Shown piece by piece: positions 1-7,657 of a stretch of 64,000 bases of DNA. Positions within the stretch are counted from its first letter, which is position 1; each line of letters opens with the position of its first letter. Position numbers and translations under genes: made by a program. Source of the stretch: Anaerolineales bacterium (GTDB lineage Bacteria > Chloroflexota > Anaerolineae > Anaerolineales > UBA11579); NCBI GenBank assembly GCA_019637755.1, contig JAHBVC010000001.1:896480-960479 (forward strand), in the 5' to 3' direction. The notes beneath the pieces were generated by a model. That model saw only the letters and a program-made list of their open reading frames with translations. It made no database searches and was not told the origin of the DNA.

Positions 1-1275
1 GGAGGCGGCGTGCGAAGCAGAGCCGTGCGCCACCGGGATCAAGGGCACCAGCTCCTTGATGGCGTTGTTGGCCTGGGCATACAGCGGAGCGGCGGTGGCC
101 AGGTCAGAGATCGAGGAGGCCTCTTGCAGGGCTTCGTAGATCTCAGCGTGGGCCGTACCAAACTGCGGGTTGTTGGCCGCAAAGTGGAAGTCCAGGAAGT
201 TGGTGACGTGCGGGTAGTCCGCGCCCCAACCCAACAGGTGCATACCGTCGGTCAGAGTGCCGGAGGTGGACGCATCGATGAACTCACCGGATTCCATCGG
301 CACGACTTCCACGGTGATGCCCAGGTTTTCCTGCAGTTGCGCCTGGATCTCAGTGGCTACACGAGCCGGCTCGGGCAGGTAGACGCGGAACACATCGCGG
401 TAGTACAGCTTGGTGGTGAAACCATCCGGGTAACCGGCCTCGGCCAACAGGGCGCGGCCAGCTTCGGCGTCGAAGGTGTACCAGTCCTCGCCCTCACAAC
501 CGTTGGGGATACCGCAGGGGGTGAAGTGGGTGGCGACTTCGGAGCCAGCCGGGTAGAAGTTATCCACAATGCGCTGGTAGTCCAGGCCCATGGCGATGGC
601 GCGGCGCACATCCACATTGTCAAACGGGGCAGCCGTGTTGGTGAAGCCCACGTAGAAGACGTTGGGATTGTCCTGGTTGATCAGCTGCAGGTTGGGGTCG
701 CTCTCGATGGTAGCGTAGTCAGACGGGCTGACGTTGGAGATGAAGTCCGCCGTGCCGGCCTGCAGTTCCTGCAAGCGGGCGGCGCCTTCGGTCAACCAGC
801 GCAGGGTTACCGTGCTGGCTGCGCTCTTCTGACCCCAATAGTCGTCAAAGCGGGTGTAGACGATCTGGTTGCCACGATCCCACTGGGCCACCTTGAAGGG
901 GCCAGTACCGATCGGGTTCTCCAGCAAGTCGCCGCTGCCGCCCGTGCGGGCGATGTGCTCCTGCGGCTGAATACCAAACGGCGTAAAGGCGATCTTGGCC
1001 TCGAACGCCGGGTCCGGCTTGCACAGGGTGAACACAACGGTCAGCTCATCCACCGCTTCGATGGAGAGCACCTTGCCGCCGTAATCACAGCTGCCGGCAT
1101 CCAGCTTCAGGCCTTCAAACTCTGCCATGGCGGCAAATTCATCCTGAGCCGCACCGGTGTCGCCACCGGTCGCGGTGTCCTCAGTGGTGGCTGCGGGAGC
1201 GGTAGCGCCGCCGCAAGCAACCAGCACGAGGCTCAGCGCCACGAGCAGAGCAAATAACGTGCTCAATTTCTTCAT
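1..1275 (-). CDS. ABC transporter substrate-binding lipoprotein, peptide/nickel type (SBP_bac_5), 3' end outside window
   Basis: Extracytoplasmic solute-binding lipoprotein for a peptide-type ABC importer. The reading frame stays open to base 1, giving 425 codons without a stop. It begins with a basic, hydrophobic signal and a lipobox (LVLVAC), followed by a Gly/Ala/Thr-rich linker. Family 5 hallmarks include AVDELTVVFTLCKPD, NPIGTGPFKV, an RWLTEGAARLQELQAG stretch and FDNVDVRRAIAMGLD. An AGGAG box at 1285-1289 lies 9 nt before the ATG at 1275; a second in-frame ATG at 1281 is only 3 nt from it, so 1275 is preferred. Compared with DppA-like proteins, roughly 100 residues of the N-terminal domain seem to be absent, since the conserved VDxxTVxFxL segment starts near residue 70. 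The ligand cannot be predicted. The permease and ATPase partners would lie beyond base 1. Confidence 0.9.
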   Translation of the reverse strand, partial: MKKLSTLFALLVALSLVLVACGGATAPAATTEDTATGGDTGAAQDEFAAMAEFEGLKLDAGSCDYGGKVLSIEAVDELTVVFTLCKPDPAFEAKIAFTPFGIQPQEHIARTGGSGDLLENPIGTGPFKVAQWDRGNQIVYTRFDDYWGQKSAASTVTLRWLTEGAARLQELQAGTADFISNVSPSDYATIESDPNLQLINQDNPNVFYVGFTNTAAPFDNVDVRRAIAMGLDYQRIVDNFYPAGSEVATHFTPCGIPNGCEGEDWYTFDAEAGRALLAEAGYPDGFTTKLYYRDVFRVYLPEPARVATEIQAQLQENLGITVEVVPMESGEFIDASTSGTLTDGMHLLGWGADYPHVTNFLDFHFAANNPQFGTAHAEIYEALQEASSISDLATAAPLYAQANNAIKELVPLIPVAHGSASHAAS

Positions 1276-1387
1276 AGTCATAATCTCCTAAAGTTACTTC
1301 TCCGTCCAAAAAAATTTATACGTTTGGGTGGACCTGTGGCTCGTCGGCTCACCTCCTTCCACTACCGTGCTGAAGGTAGAATTATTG

Positions 1388-1417
1388 ATTATAGTACCCT
1401 TTGGGGATACAGGTCAA
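1388..1417 (-). promoter_or_regulatory. Sigma70-type promoter of the SBP_bac_5 gene
   Basis: On the minus strand TTGACC (1412-1417) is followed after 18 bp by a perfect TATAAT (1388-1393). Transcription would start near 1380 and give a leader of about 105 nt before the ATG at 1275. The leader contains AAGGAGGTGA (1349-1358), a full anti-anti-Shine-Dalgarno match with no start codon at a usable distance. Confidence 0.8.
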
Positions 1418-1441
1418 CGCCCCGCACCCCTGGCGCGACAG

Positions 1442-2194
1442 TTAGTGAGACAAAATTTGGGAGAGGAACAGCTTGGTGCGCTCTTCCTTGGGCGAGCTGA
1501 ACACCTGCTGCGGGGTGCCTGATTCCACGATCAGGCCGTGATCCATAAAGATCACTTCATCCGCGGCGGCACGCGCAAAGCCCATTTCATGGGTTACGCA
1601 GACCATCGTCATGCCTTCTTTGGCCAGGGTCAGCATCACATCCAGCACTTCTTTGATCATTTCGGGATCGAGGGCGCTGGTGGGCTCATCGAAGAGCATG
1701 ATCTTGGGGTTCATCGCTAGGGCGCGGGCGATCGCCACGCGCTGCTGCTGGCCGCCGGATAGCTGCGCCGGAAACTTATCCGCCTTGTCCTGGATGCCCA
1801 CGCGGCGCAACTGCTCATGGGCAATGCGCACCGCCTCGTCCTTCTGGCGGCCACGCACCACGCGCTGCGCCATCACCACGTTATCCAGCACGGAAAGGTG
1901 CGGGAAGAGGTTGAACAACTGAAACACCATGCCGATCTCAGCGCGGATGCTGTTGATGTCTTTATTCTTTTCATTCAGGCGCTTGCCATCCACCCACACT
2001 TCGCCTTCGGTTTCTACTTCCAGGTGATTGATGCAGCGCAACAGCGTGCTCTTGCCGGAGCCGCTCGGCCCGACGATCACCACCACTTTGCCGCGCTCCA
2101 CCGTCAGGCTGACGCCGCGCAACGCCTGCACGCTGCCAAAGTATTTGTGCAGGTTGCGAATTTCAATAATGGCTTTATTTTCGGCTGCCGTCAT
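1442..2194 (-). CDS. Polar amino acid ABC transporter ATP-binding protein (GlnQ/HisP type)
   Basis: ATPase that powers uptake of a polar amino acid by the permease encoded just upstream. The 250-residue length is typical. Visible motifs are Walker [10 protein letters not shown] (42-50), Q-loop Q92, signature LSGGQQQR (145-152), Walker B IMLFDE (165-170) and the H-loop His202. The start lies 20 bases inside the end of the permease gene, indicating translational coupling. It is the last gene of the operon (binding protein, permease, ATPase). Substrate specificity cannot be read from the ATPase. Confidence 0.96.
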   Translation of the reverse strand: MTAAENKAIIEIRNLHKYFGSVQALRGVSLTVERGKVVVIVGPSGSGKSTLLRCINHLEVETEGEVWVDGKRLNEKNKDINSIRAEIGMVFQLFNLFPHLSVLDNVVMAQRVVRGRQKDEAVRIAHEQLRRVGIQDKADKFPAQLSGGQQQRVAIARALAMNPKIMLFDEPTSALDPEMIKEVLDVMLTLAKEGMTMVCVTHEMGFARAAADEVIFMDHGLIVESGTPQQVFSSPKEERTKLFLSQILSH

Positions 2195-3065
2195 GCAAAC
2201 GCCTCTCTAAGATGCGCACCAGGAACGATAGGATCAGCGTCATCCCCAGGTACAGGATCGCCAGAATGGTATAGGCCTCACGAAAGCGGAAGGTGCGCCC
2301 GGCGTACAAGCGTGCTACCTGAGTGATATCGCGCACCGCCAGCACCGAAACCAGGGAGGAGTCTTTCACCATGGCTACAAAATCATTGCCCAGCGCCGGC
2401 AACACATTGCGGATGGCCTGCGGCAGGATGATGTGGCGCATGGCCTGGGCATAGCTCATGCCCAGCGAGCGCGCCGCTTCCATCTGGCCTTTGCCGATGG
2501 ATTGAATACCGGCCCGGAAGATCTCCGCCAGGAAGGCGCCATAGGTCACCGAGAGGGCGATGATGGCACGCACATTGAGGGAAATGCTGTCATTGTTGGT
2601 GCTGGCCAGCGGGCCGCCAATGAAGCCCAGCCCAATCGAGCTCAGCCAGTCTCCAAAGGTCTTGAACAGGCCCAGCGAATCGGGCACGGCGACCAAAGCA
2701 ATGTAGAAGATCAATACCAGGATGGGGATGCCGCGCACCAGCTCTACATACAGCGTAGCCAGGTTGCGCACCACCACATTACGCGAGATGCGCCCCAGGC
2801 CGGCGATCAGGCCCAGCACCAGGGCGATGCTGTACGCATATAGCGTGGTGGTGATGGTGACGCCGATACCGATGCGAATGAACGCCATCGCCTCGCCAAA
2901 ACTGGTTTGGGTGGTGACAAGATAGATGGACCCCAGGGCGATGACGAAGATACCGCCAACCCACCAGGGGAATTCATCAATGCGTTCTTGCAGGGTTTTC
3001 TTGCGCGGCACCACTGCCAGCGGCGCTTCTGCTGGGAGTGGGTCAATGCCTGAGGATTGGGTCAT
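2175..3065 (-). CDS. Polar amino acid ABC transporter permease (HisM/GlnP family)
   Basis: Inner-membrane permease of 296 residues for a polar amino acid importer. After a cytoplasmic N-terminus of about 35 residues there is one membrane helix, then the BPD_transp_1 domain with [28 protein letters not shown] and the EAA loop ([20 protein letters not shown]) that docks on the ATPase. The ATG at 3065 is chosen because GGAGG sits 5 nt upstream; an earlier ATG at 3098 lies inside a terminator hairpin. The region between the two halves of the domain carries an insert of about 30 residues rich in Gly/Asn. A strong terminator separates it from the binding-protein gene upstream, which would favour excess binding protein. 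Confidence 0.95.
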   Translation of the reverse strand: MTQSSGIDPLPAEAPLAVVPRKKTLQERIDEFPWWVGGIFVIALGSIYLVTTQTSFGEAMAFIRIGIGVTITTTLYAYSIALVLGLIAGLGRISRNVVVRNLATLYVELVRGIPILVLIFYIALVAVPDSLGLFKTFGDWLSSIGLGFIGGPLASTNNDSISLNVRAIIALSVTYGAFLAEIFRAGIQSIGKGQMEAARSLGMSYAQAMRHIILPQAIRNVLPALGNDFVAMVKDSSLVSVLAVRDITQVARLYAGRTFRFREAYTILAILYLGMTLILSFLVRILERRLHDGSRK

Positions 3066-3077
3066 GGGCCTCCAGTA

Positions 3078-3117
3078 GAAAAAATAGCCGGTGTGCATTG
3101 CTGCACACCGGCTATTT
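3078..3117 (-). terminator. Intrinsic terminator between binding-protein and permease genes
   Basis: A perfect 16-bp inverted repeat (arms 3082-3097 and 3102-3117, loop of 4) reads on the minus strand into a run of six T. It lies after the binding-protein stop and 13 bases before the permease start, so partial read-through is needed for the downstream genes. Confidence 0.88.
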
Positions 3118-3143
3118 ATACTCTAGAAATCAGGCGCAGCGAA

Positions 3144-4013
3144 TTATTCGCTGTCTTCGCCGTAGGCGCCGGGGCCAATGTCATCGTAGGTGACATTGAA
3201 GTCGGGGCCGAAGTACTTGGTGTTCAGCGCGGAGAGCGTGCCGTCCGCCATCATGGCCTGGATGGCCTGGTTGACGGGCTCTACCAGATCGCTGCCCTTG
3301 GGGAAGATGAAGGCCAACTGATCGCTGGACATCGAGGGGCCGATGAGCTTAAGCACATCCGCGTTCTCGCCCAGGTACCCCTGGCCGGCGGTCTCGTCGA
3401 TGATCACGGCGTCAATGTCGCCGGCCACCAACGCCTGCACCGCAAACGGGAACTGCTCGAAGGCCTGGATGCGCTCTTCCGGCAGGAAGGTGGTGGCAAT
3501 TTCGTAGTTGGTGGTGCCGGTCTGCGTGCCCAGCTTCAGGCTCTCGTCGGCGACGATGTCTTCGATGCTGTTGATGCGGGTCTCATCCTGGCGAACCAGC
3601 AGGCGCACGTCAATGTTGACGTAGCCGATGGAGAAATCGACCACTTCGGCGCGATCGGCGGTGATGGTGATACCGTCAGCCGCGGCGTCAAACTGGCCAT
3701 CCGCCACAGCCTGGATCATGCCGTCCCAGGCAGCCTCGGTGTACACCGGGGTGCAGTGCAAACGGGTGCAGATCTCATCCCAAGCGTCATAGTCCCAACC
3801 ACCCGGAACGCCGGTTTCAGCGTCAACGTAGTTGAAGGGCAGGTAGGCGTTCTCAATCGCAACGGTCACCTCGCGGCAACCCAGATCCACAATGGCCTCT
3901 GAGGCGGAACCGAGACACTCACCGCCGCGCACCGTGGGGTCCCCACCGCCACACGCACTCAGTACCAGCGCGCCGACAATGAGGGCAAAAAGAATAAAGC
4001 GAACTTTCTGCAT
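3144..4013 (-). CDS. Polar amino acid ABC transporter substrate-binding lipoprotein (SBP_bac_3)
   Basis: Periplasmic-type binding lipoprotein of 289 residues that captures an amino acid outside the membrane and delivers it to the permease encoded next. Signal peptide and lipobox LSAC with Cys21 as the lipidation site. Family 3 features are [22 protein letters not shown], the [26 protein letters not shown] stretch, and the QTGTTNYE region that normally grips the ligand alpha-carboxylate. Two extra cysteine pairs ([14 protein letters not shown] near residue 33, and CTRLHC) could form disulfides, an inference. A GGAGG box lies 7 nt before the ATG. First gene of the operon. Confidence 0.95.
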   Translation of the reverse strand: MQKVRFILFALIVGALVLSACGGGDPTVRGGECLGSASEAIVDLGCREVTVAIENAYLPFNYVDAETGVPGGWDYDAWDEICTRLHCTPVYTEAAWDGMIQAVADGQFDAAADGITITADRAEVVDFSIGYVNIDVRLLVRQDETRINSIEDIVADESLKLGTQTGTTNYEIATTFLPEERIQAFEQFPFAVQALVAGDIDAVIIDETAGQGYLGENADVLKLIGPSMSSDQLAFIFPKGSDLVEPVNQAIQAMMADGTLSALNTKYFGPDFNVTYDDIGPGAYGEDSE

Positions 4014-4058
4014 GTTGTTCCTCCTTAGGGAACTTGTGAAAAGATACGGAATAGAGTA

Positions 4059-4087
4059 AATGTACTCTGAAAAACGCAGTCACGCAA
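4059..4087 (-). promoter_or_regulatory. Putative promoter of the amino acid ABC operon
   Basis: Minus strand TTGCGT (4082-4087), 17-bp spacer, TACATT (4059-4064). The -10 overlaps a short inverted repeat AGAGTA-CATT-TACTCT that could be an operator. It lies about 45 bp before the binding-protein start. The match is moderate. Confidence 0.5.
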
Positions 4088-4128
4088 TATAGGCCGCGTT
4101 AGGCAGCCCTATGGTTTGGGCCGGCGCG

Positions 4129-4293
4129 CTACGCTTTCTTTTCCTCGTCTTTGGGCTCATCTTCGCCCGACAGCCCTTTGCGGAAGGCGCGAATGCCGGC
4201 GCCCAACTCCTCGCCCAGTTTACCGATGCGCCCCACCCCGAACACCAGCAGCACGATAAAAAGAATTACGATCCATTCCCATCCACTGAACAT
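4129..4293 (-). CDS. tatA: Twin-arginine translocase subunit TatA/TatE family
   Basis: Small membrane protein of 54 residues that oligomerises to form the Tat protein-conducting element for folded proteins. It has one N-terminal membrane helix with the conserved Phe18-Gly19 hinge, then an amphipathic helix (KLGEELGAGIRAFRKGL) and an acidic/basic tail (EDEPKDEEKKA). The ATG at 4293 follows a GGAGG box by 5 nt. No tatB or tatC is adjacent. A Tat-signal substrate, the L,D-transpeptidase at 8927-9952, is encoded in the same window. Confidence 0.93.
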   Translation of the reverse strand: MFSGWEWIVILFIVLLVFGVGRIGKLGEELGAGIRAFRKGLSGEDEPKDEEKKA

Positions 4294-4391
4294 AACTACC
4301 TCCCAGGCAAGCAACTGCCTTGGCCGTCATTCTACCAAATGCCATCTGGCGCTTGTGCAGTAAGATTAGAAACCACTTCAGGGGTTTTGCT

Positions 4392-5774
4392 TTGCCCAAA
4401 CACCTTACTCCCGCTCAATTTAAGCAGCATGTGCACCGCGCCCTGCAAAGCCTTGGCACGCGCCCACAGCCTGTGCCGGCGCTGGAGGGCTTGCTGCTGT
4501 ATGCGCAGCTCAGCGCGCAACCCAGCCGCAACGGCCGCCACAGCGCGCCCTCGCTGGAGGGCTTCTTGCGCCGCAGCCTGCGCGAATTTCGCCACGAGCA
4601 ACCGGCGCAGGCCAGCTTGCTGGTGCGGCGCTTCCTGGAGCACGAAACCACCAAAGAGATCGCCCACCAACTTTCCATTAGTGTGGAGACGGTCAATCGC
4701 AACCAGCAACGCGCCTTGCAACGTTTTGCCGATTGGCTACTGGCGCAGGAGGCCGCGCTGCGCCAGCAACGCCAGGCCGAGCTGCTGGCCAGCTTGCCGC
4801 CGGCCAGCTTTGGCGAGTTGCTCGGCGTGCGCGCCGAGCAAGCACGCCTGGGGCAGCTTCTGCGCCGCGGCCAGGCGCCGTGGGTGATCGCGCTCACCGG
4901 CATCGGTGGGATCGGCAAAACCGCCCTGGCACAAGCCGCGCTGCGCGCCCTGGTGGCCGAGCTGGCCTATGCGCAGGTGCTGTGGCTGGCCGCCACGCCG
5001 GATCAGCCGCTGGCGCCGGCGCGCCTGTTGGAAACGCTGAGCCGCCGCCTGCTGCCGCTTGCGCTCCCCGCCAGTGAACGCCCAGCCGCCCTACTGCAAA
5101 CCCTGAAGGCGCGGCCCCACTTGATCGTGCTCGATTACCTGGACGAAGAAGTGCGTGACCCTGCCTGGGTGGATTGGCTACAGGCACTGGCTGGCCCCAG
5201 CCGCTTCCTGCTGTGCAGCCGCCAGCACCCCGCCGCCCTGGCGCGCGCTTATGTAGTGCCATTGAAGGAGCTCTCGCTCAACGCCAGCCGCGCCTTGCTA
5301 CAGGCGCGCGCCGAAGAAGTGGGGCTGGAGGCACTTGGGCCGGCACTGCGCAAGCAGACCAGCGCCATCTATGCACGCACCGGCGGCAACCCCTTGGCGC
5401 TCAAACTCACCGTGGGCTTGCTGCACAGTTGGCCGCTGCCGGACGTGCTGGCGGCGCTGCACGAGCGCCAGCACGCCGATGTAGACGCGCTGTATACAAC
5501 GATCTACCAGGCCAGCTGGCAGGCGCTCAGCGAGCCGGCACGTCGCGTGCTGCTAGCGATGCCGCTGGTAGGCAACGAGGGCGCCAGCCTCGGCCAGCTG
5601 CGCGCCCTGAGCGGGCTGCCCGCCGCCGCGCTGCGCAATGCGGTGCAGGAGCTGCATCTGCGCAGCCTGCTCGAAGCCAGCGGAGATGCCAACCAGCGGC
5701 GCTACTCGATCCACCAGCTCACCCACACCTTTTTGCGCCAACACATTCTGCCGGCCCCGTTCGCCAGCGAATAA
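4392..5774 (+). CDS. STAND (NB-ARC-like) ATPase with N-terminal sigma-region-4-like helix-turn-helix
   Basis: Predicted signal-transducing ATPase of about 460 residues. The first 110 residues end in a helix-turn-helix resembling sigma70 region 4 (RRFLEHETTKEIAHQLSISV, then ETVNRNQQRALQRF). The NTPase core follows: P-loop GIGGIGKT, Walker B LIVLDYLDE, an RFLLCSR strand, and GGNPLALKL, which corresponds to the GxP/GLPL motif of NB-ARC proteins. A winged-helix-like end has YSIHQLTHTF in the place of the MHD motif. The start is uncertain: TTG at 4392 has AGGGG 7 nt upstream; an earlier TTG at 4320 would add 24 residues. The stop is immediately followed by the ATG of a TPR protein, which probably supplies the missing sensor domain. 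Target genes or ligand are unknown. Confidence 0.85.
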   Translation: MPKHLTPAQFKQHVHRALQSLGTRPQPVPALEGLLLYAQLSAQPSRNGRHSAPSLEGFLRRSLREFRHEQPAQASLLVRRFLEHETTKEIAHQLSISVETVNRNQQRALQRFADWLLAQEAALRQQRQAELLASLPPASFGELLGVRAEQARLGQLLRRGQAPWVIALTGIGGIGKTALAQAALRALVAELAYAQVLWLAATPDQPLAPARLLETLSRRLLPLALPASERPAALLQTLKARPHLIVLDYLDEEVRDPAWVDWLQALAGPSRFLLCSRQHPAALARAYVVPLKELSLNASRALLQARAEEVGLEALGPALRKQTSAIYARTGGNPLALKLTVGLLHSWPLPDVLAALHERQHADVDALYTTIYQASWQALSEPARRVLLAMPLVGNEGASLGQLRALSGLPAAALRNAVQELHLRSLLEASGDANQRRYSIHQLTHTFLRQHILPAPFASE

Positions 5775-6830
5775 ATGAAACGCAGCGAACGCACCTGGGT
5801 GCAGAACCAACTACGCGAAGCTGTGCAAGCTAACCTGCGTTTTTGGTCTGCCCAGCCACAGAGTGCATTGCTTAACGAGGGCGATAACGTGCTGGCGGCA
5901 GTGCGCTACGGGCTGCAGTTGCCCTCCACGCGCACGCCGGCGGCGCGCCTGCTGGCGCAAAGTTTCCAGCTTGCCCAACGGCACGCGGCAGCCTGGCGCC
6001 CGCACTACCAAAGCGCCCTGGGTGATAGCCACCTCCCGCTGCGGCTACGCAGCACCTTGCAATACCAACTCGGTGTGCTGCACTGGCTGGCCGGCGAGAG
6101 CGGGCTGGCGGCCAGCCAGTTCCGGCGCGGCCTGCGCTTTGCCCAGCAACACAGCCTGGGCGGCCTGGTGTTGCGCCATCACATCGGCCTGTGCTTGTGT
6201 GCCCTGATGCAACCGCAAGCCAGCCCACCCTCCGCCAGTGCACTGCGCCAAGCCCTGCCGGGGGTGCGCAACCCGGCCCTGCAAGCGCAAGCCTGGGCGG
6301 TGCTGGGCAGCCTGGCCTTCTTGCAGAAGGACTATGCCCGCGCTGCCGCCGATCTGGAGGCTGCCCTGCGCGCCAGCCCGGCCAGCCTGGCGCGCGGCCA
6401 ATTGCACATCCTACGCGGCTTGTGTGCCCAGGCGCAACACCAACCGCAAGCCGCCCTCAAGCAATACAATGCCGCCGCGCAGCTGTTGCCGCGCTACCAC
6501 GCGCCGGCGCGGCTGATGGCGCGCCTTGAGCTGTTGCGCGCCACAGCGCACTACTATCAGACCAGCCGCGGCCAGCAGGTGCGCCTGCAGCCCGCCGTAG
6601 CAGCGCTGCTGCGCGCCGCCGATTGGCTCAGCCAGGCTGAGCTGCCCGCCAGCGCCCGCGCGGAGTGGGAAGGCTGGCTGGGGCGCGTGTACACGCGCCG
6701 CGGCGAAGTGGCCGCCGGTATTCGTTACCTGAGCAGCGCCGTGCGCCTGAGCGAAGGCGCCGGCGACCAGCGCCTGGCGGCGGATGCGTTGGCGGCACTG
6801 CAACAACTGGAAAACAAAAACCCCGCCTAG
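5775..6830 (+). CDS. TPR-like repeat protein coupled to the STAND ATPase
   Basis: 351-residue alpha-helical protein rich in Ala, Leu and Gln with degenerate tetratricopeptide-like repeats (for example LAASQFRRGLRFAQQ, YARAAADLEAALRASP, QAALKQYNAAAQLLP, VAAGIRYLSSAVRLSEGAG). It starts on the base after the STAND stop codon (TAA-ATG), so the two proteins are almost certainly co-translated. In many STAND regulators the NB-ARC and TPR parts are one chain; here they are split. A role as sensor or scaffold is inferred. The stop codon lies within the hairpin of a terminator. Confidence 0.8.
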   Translation: MKRSERTWVQNQLREAVQANLRFWSAQPQSALLNEGDNVLAAVRYGLQLPSTRTPAARLLAQSFQLAQRHAAAWRPHYQSALGDSHLPLRLRSTLQYQLGVLHWLAGESGLAASQFRRGLRFAQQHSLGGLVLRHHIGLCLCALMQPQASPPSASALRQALPGVRNPALQAQAWAVLGSLAFLQKDYARAAADLEAALRASPASLARGQLHILRGLCAQAQHQPQAALKQYNAAAQLLPRYHAPARLMARLELLRATAHYYQTSRGQQVRLQPAVAALLRAADWLSQAELPASARAEWEGWLGRVYTRRGEVAAGIRYLSSAVRLSEGAGDQRLAADALAALQQLENKNPA

Positions 6831-6846
6831 TGGCGGGGTTTTTTTA
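6815..6846. terminator. Bidirectional intrinsic terminator
   Basis: AACCCCGCC-TAGT-GGCGGGGTT hairpin with seven T on the plus side and a T run on the minus side. It ends the STAND/TPR operon on the plus strand and the S1-domain gene on the minus strand. Confidence 0.92.
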
Positions 6847-6861
6847 TTGGTCTATGTAAGC

Positions 6862-7572
6862 CTAGGAGTTTTCGCGGCTGCCCAGGGTACGCTCCAGGAT
6901 GTCATCCATCTCATTGGAGCTGGCCTTAGCCTTGCGCGCCTTGCCGGACTGGTTCGATTGCGCTTCCTGTGCCTTGCGCCAGGCAATTTCCATGGCGGTA
7001 GGGATCGGCGTGTTGTCTTCTTCTTCGAACTCTTCCACTTCCGCTTCGGGCTCGGCCAGTAGGGCTTTGATGCTCAGCTTGATCTGCTTCTTGCGGCGGT
7101 CTACATCCAAGACCTTGACTTCGATCTCATCGCCAACCTTCACAGCTTCATCGGCAGAGCGCACATAGTCGTGCGACATCTCGCTGATGTGTACCAGGCC
7201 GGGGCGCTCGGCGCCAACTTCCACAAAGGCGCCAAACTTCTCCAACTTGGTCACCGTACCCTTGAGCACGCTGTCTTTCTTGATCTCGCGCCATTCCAGC
7301 AGCAGTGGCTGGATCAGGGTGAGCTCAATGTGGCCGTCAGTACCGATGCGGCGCACCCAGGCTTCAACTTCATCGCCTTCTTTGAGCACTTCTTCCACCT
7401 TGCGGACAGGCTCTTTACGCAGTTGTGAAATAGGAATCACAGCCGGCTTGGCTTGGCCAATATCCACTACCGCGCCGGCCAAGGTGGCCTTAATCACTTT
7501 ACCTTTAACAGGGTCTTTCTTTTTGAGGCCAGTCTCTTGAGCGGCGGCCCCTTCAATATTTGCTTCAGACAT
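6862..7572 (-). CDS. S1 domain RNA-binding protein (two S1 repeats)
   Basis: 236-residue protein with two S1 OB-fold RNA-binding repeats at about residues 20-90 and 99-170; the second carries the classic GTVTKLEKFGAFVEVG and GLVHISEMS motifs. An acidic segment (EAEVEEFEEEDN) and a basic Ser/Lys tail follow. It resembles short ribosomal-protein-S1-like or general stress (YugI/CvfD-type) proteins involved in translation or RNA stability; full S1 usually has four to six repeats. GGAG lies 9 nt before the ATG. It has its own promoter at 7614-7642 and ends at a bidirectional terminator. Confidence 0.9.
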   Translation of the reverse strand: MSEANIEGAAAQETGLKKKDPVKGKVIKATLAGAVVDIGQAKPAVIPISQLRKEPVRKVEEVLKEGDEVEAWVRRIGTDGHIELTLIQPLLLEWREIKKDSVLKGTVTKLEKFGAFVEVGAERPGLVHISEMSHDYVRSADEAVKVGDEIEVKVLDVDRRKKQIKLSIKALLAEPEAEVEEFEEEDNTPIPTAMEIAWRKAQEAQSNQSGKARKAKASSNEMDDILERTLGSRENS

Positions 7573-7613
7573 TTCACAACTCCGGGCTTGTTACCGATTT
7601 CACAACAGACCCG

Positions 7614-7642
7614 ATTGTACCTGTCCCCTTAAGCTTTGTAAA
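7614..7642 (-). promoter_or_regulatory. Sigma70-type promoter of the S1-domain gene
   Basis: Minus strand TTTACA (7637-7642), exactly 17 bp, TACAAT (7614-7619). Start of transcription would be near 7607, 35 nt before the ATG at 7572. Confidence 0.75.
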
Positions 7643-7657
7643 GTGCGCCGCCGGCGA

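Noticed and set aside
10-1257. 415-codon open frame on the plus strand
   Set aside because: It is the antisense shadow of the SBP_bac_5 lipoprotein gene, whose own frame has a signal peptide, lipobox, ribosome binding site and family motifs.
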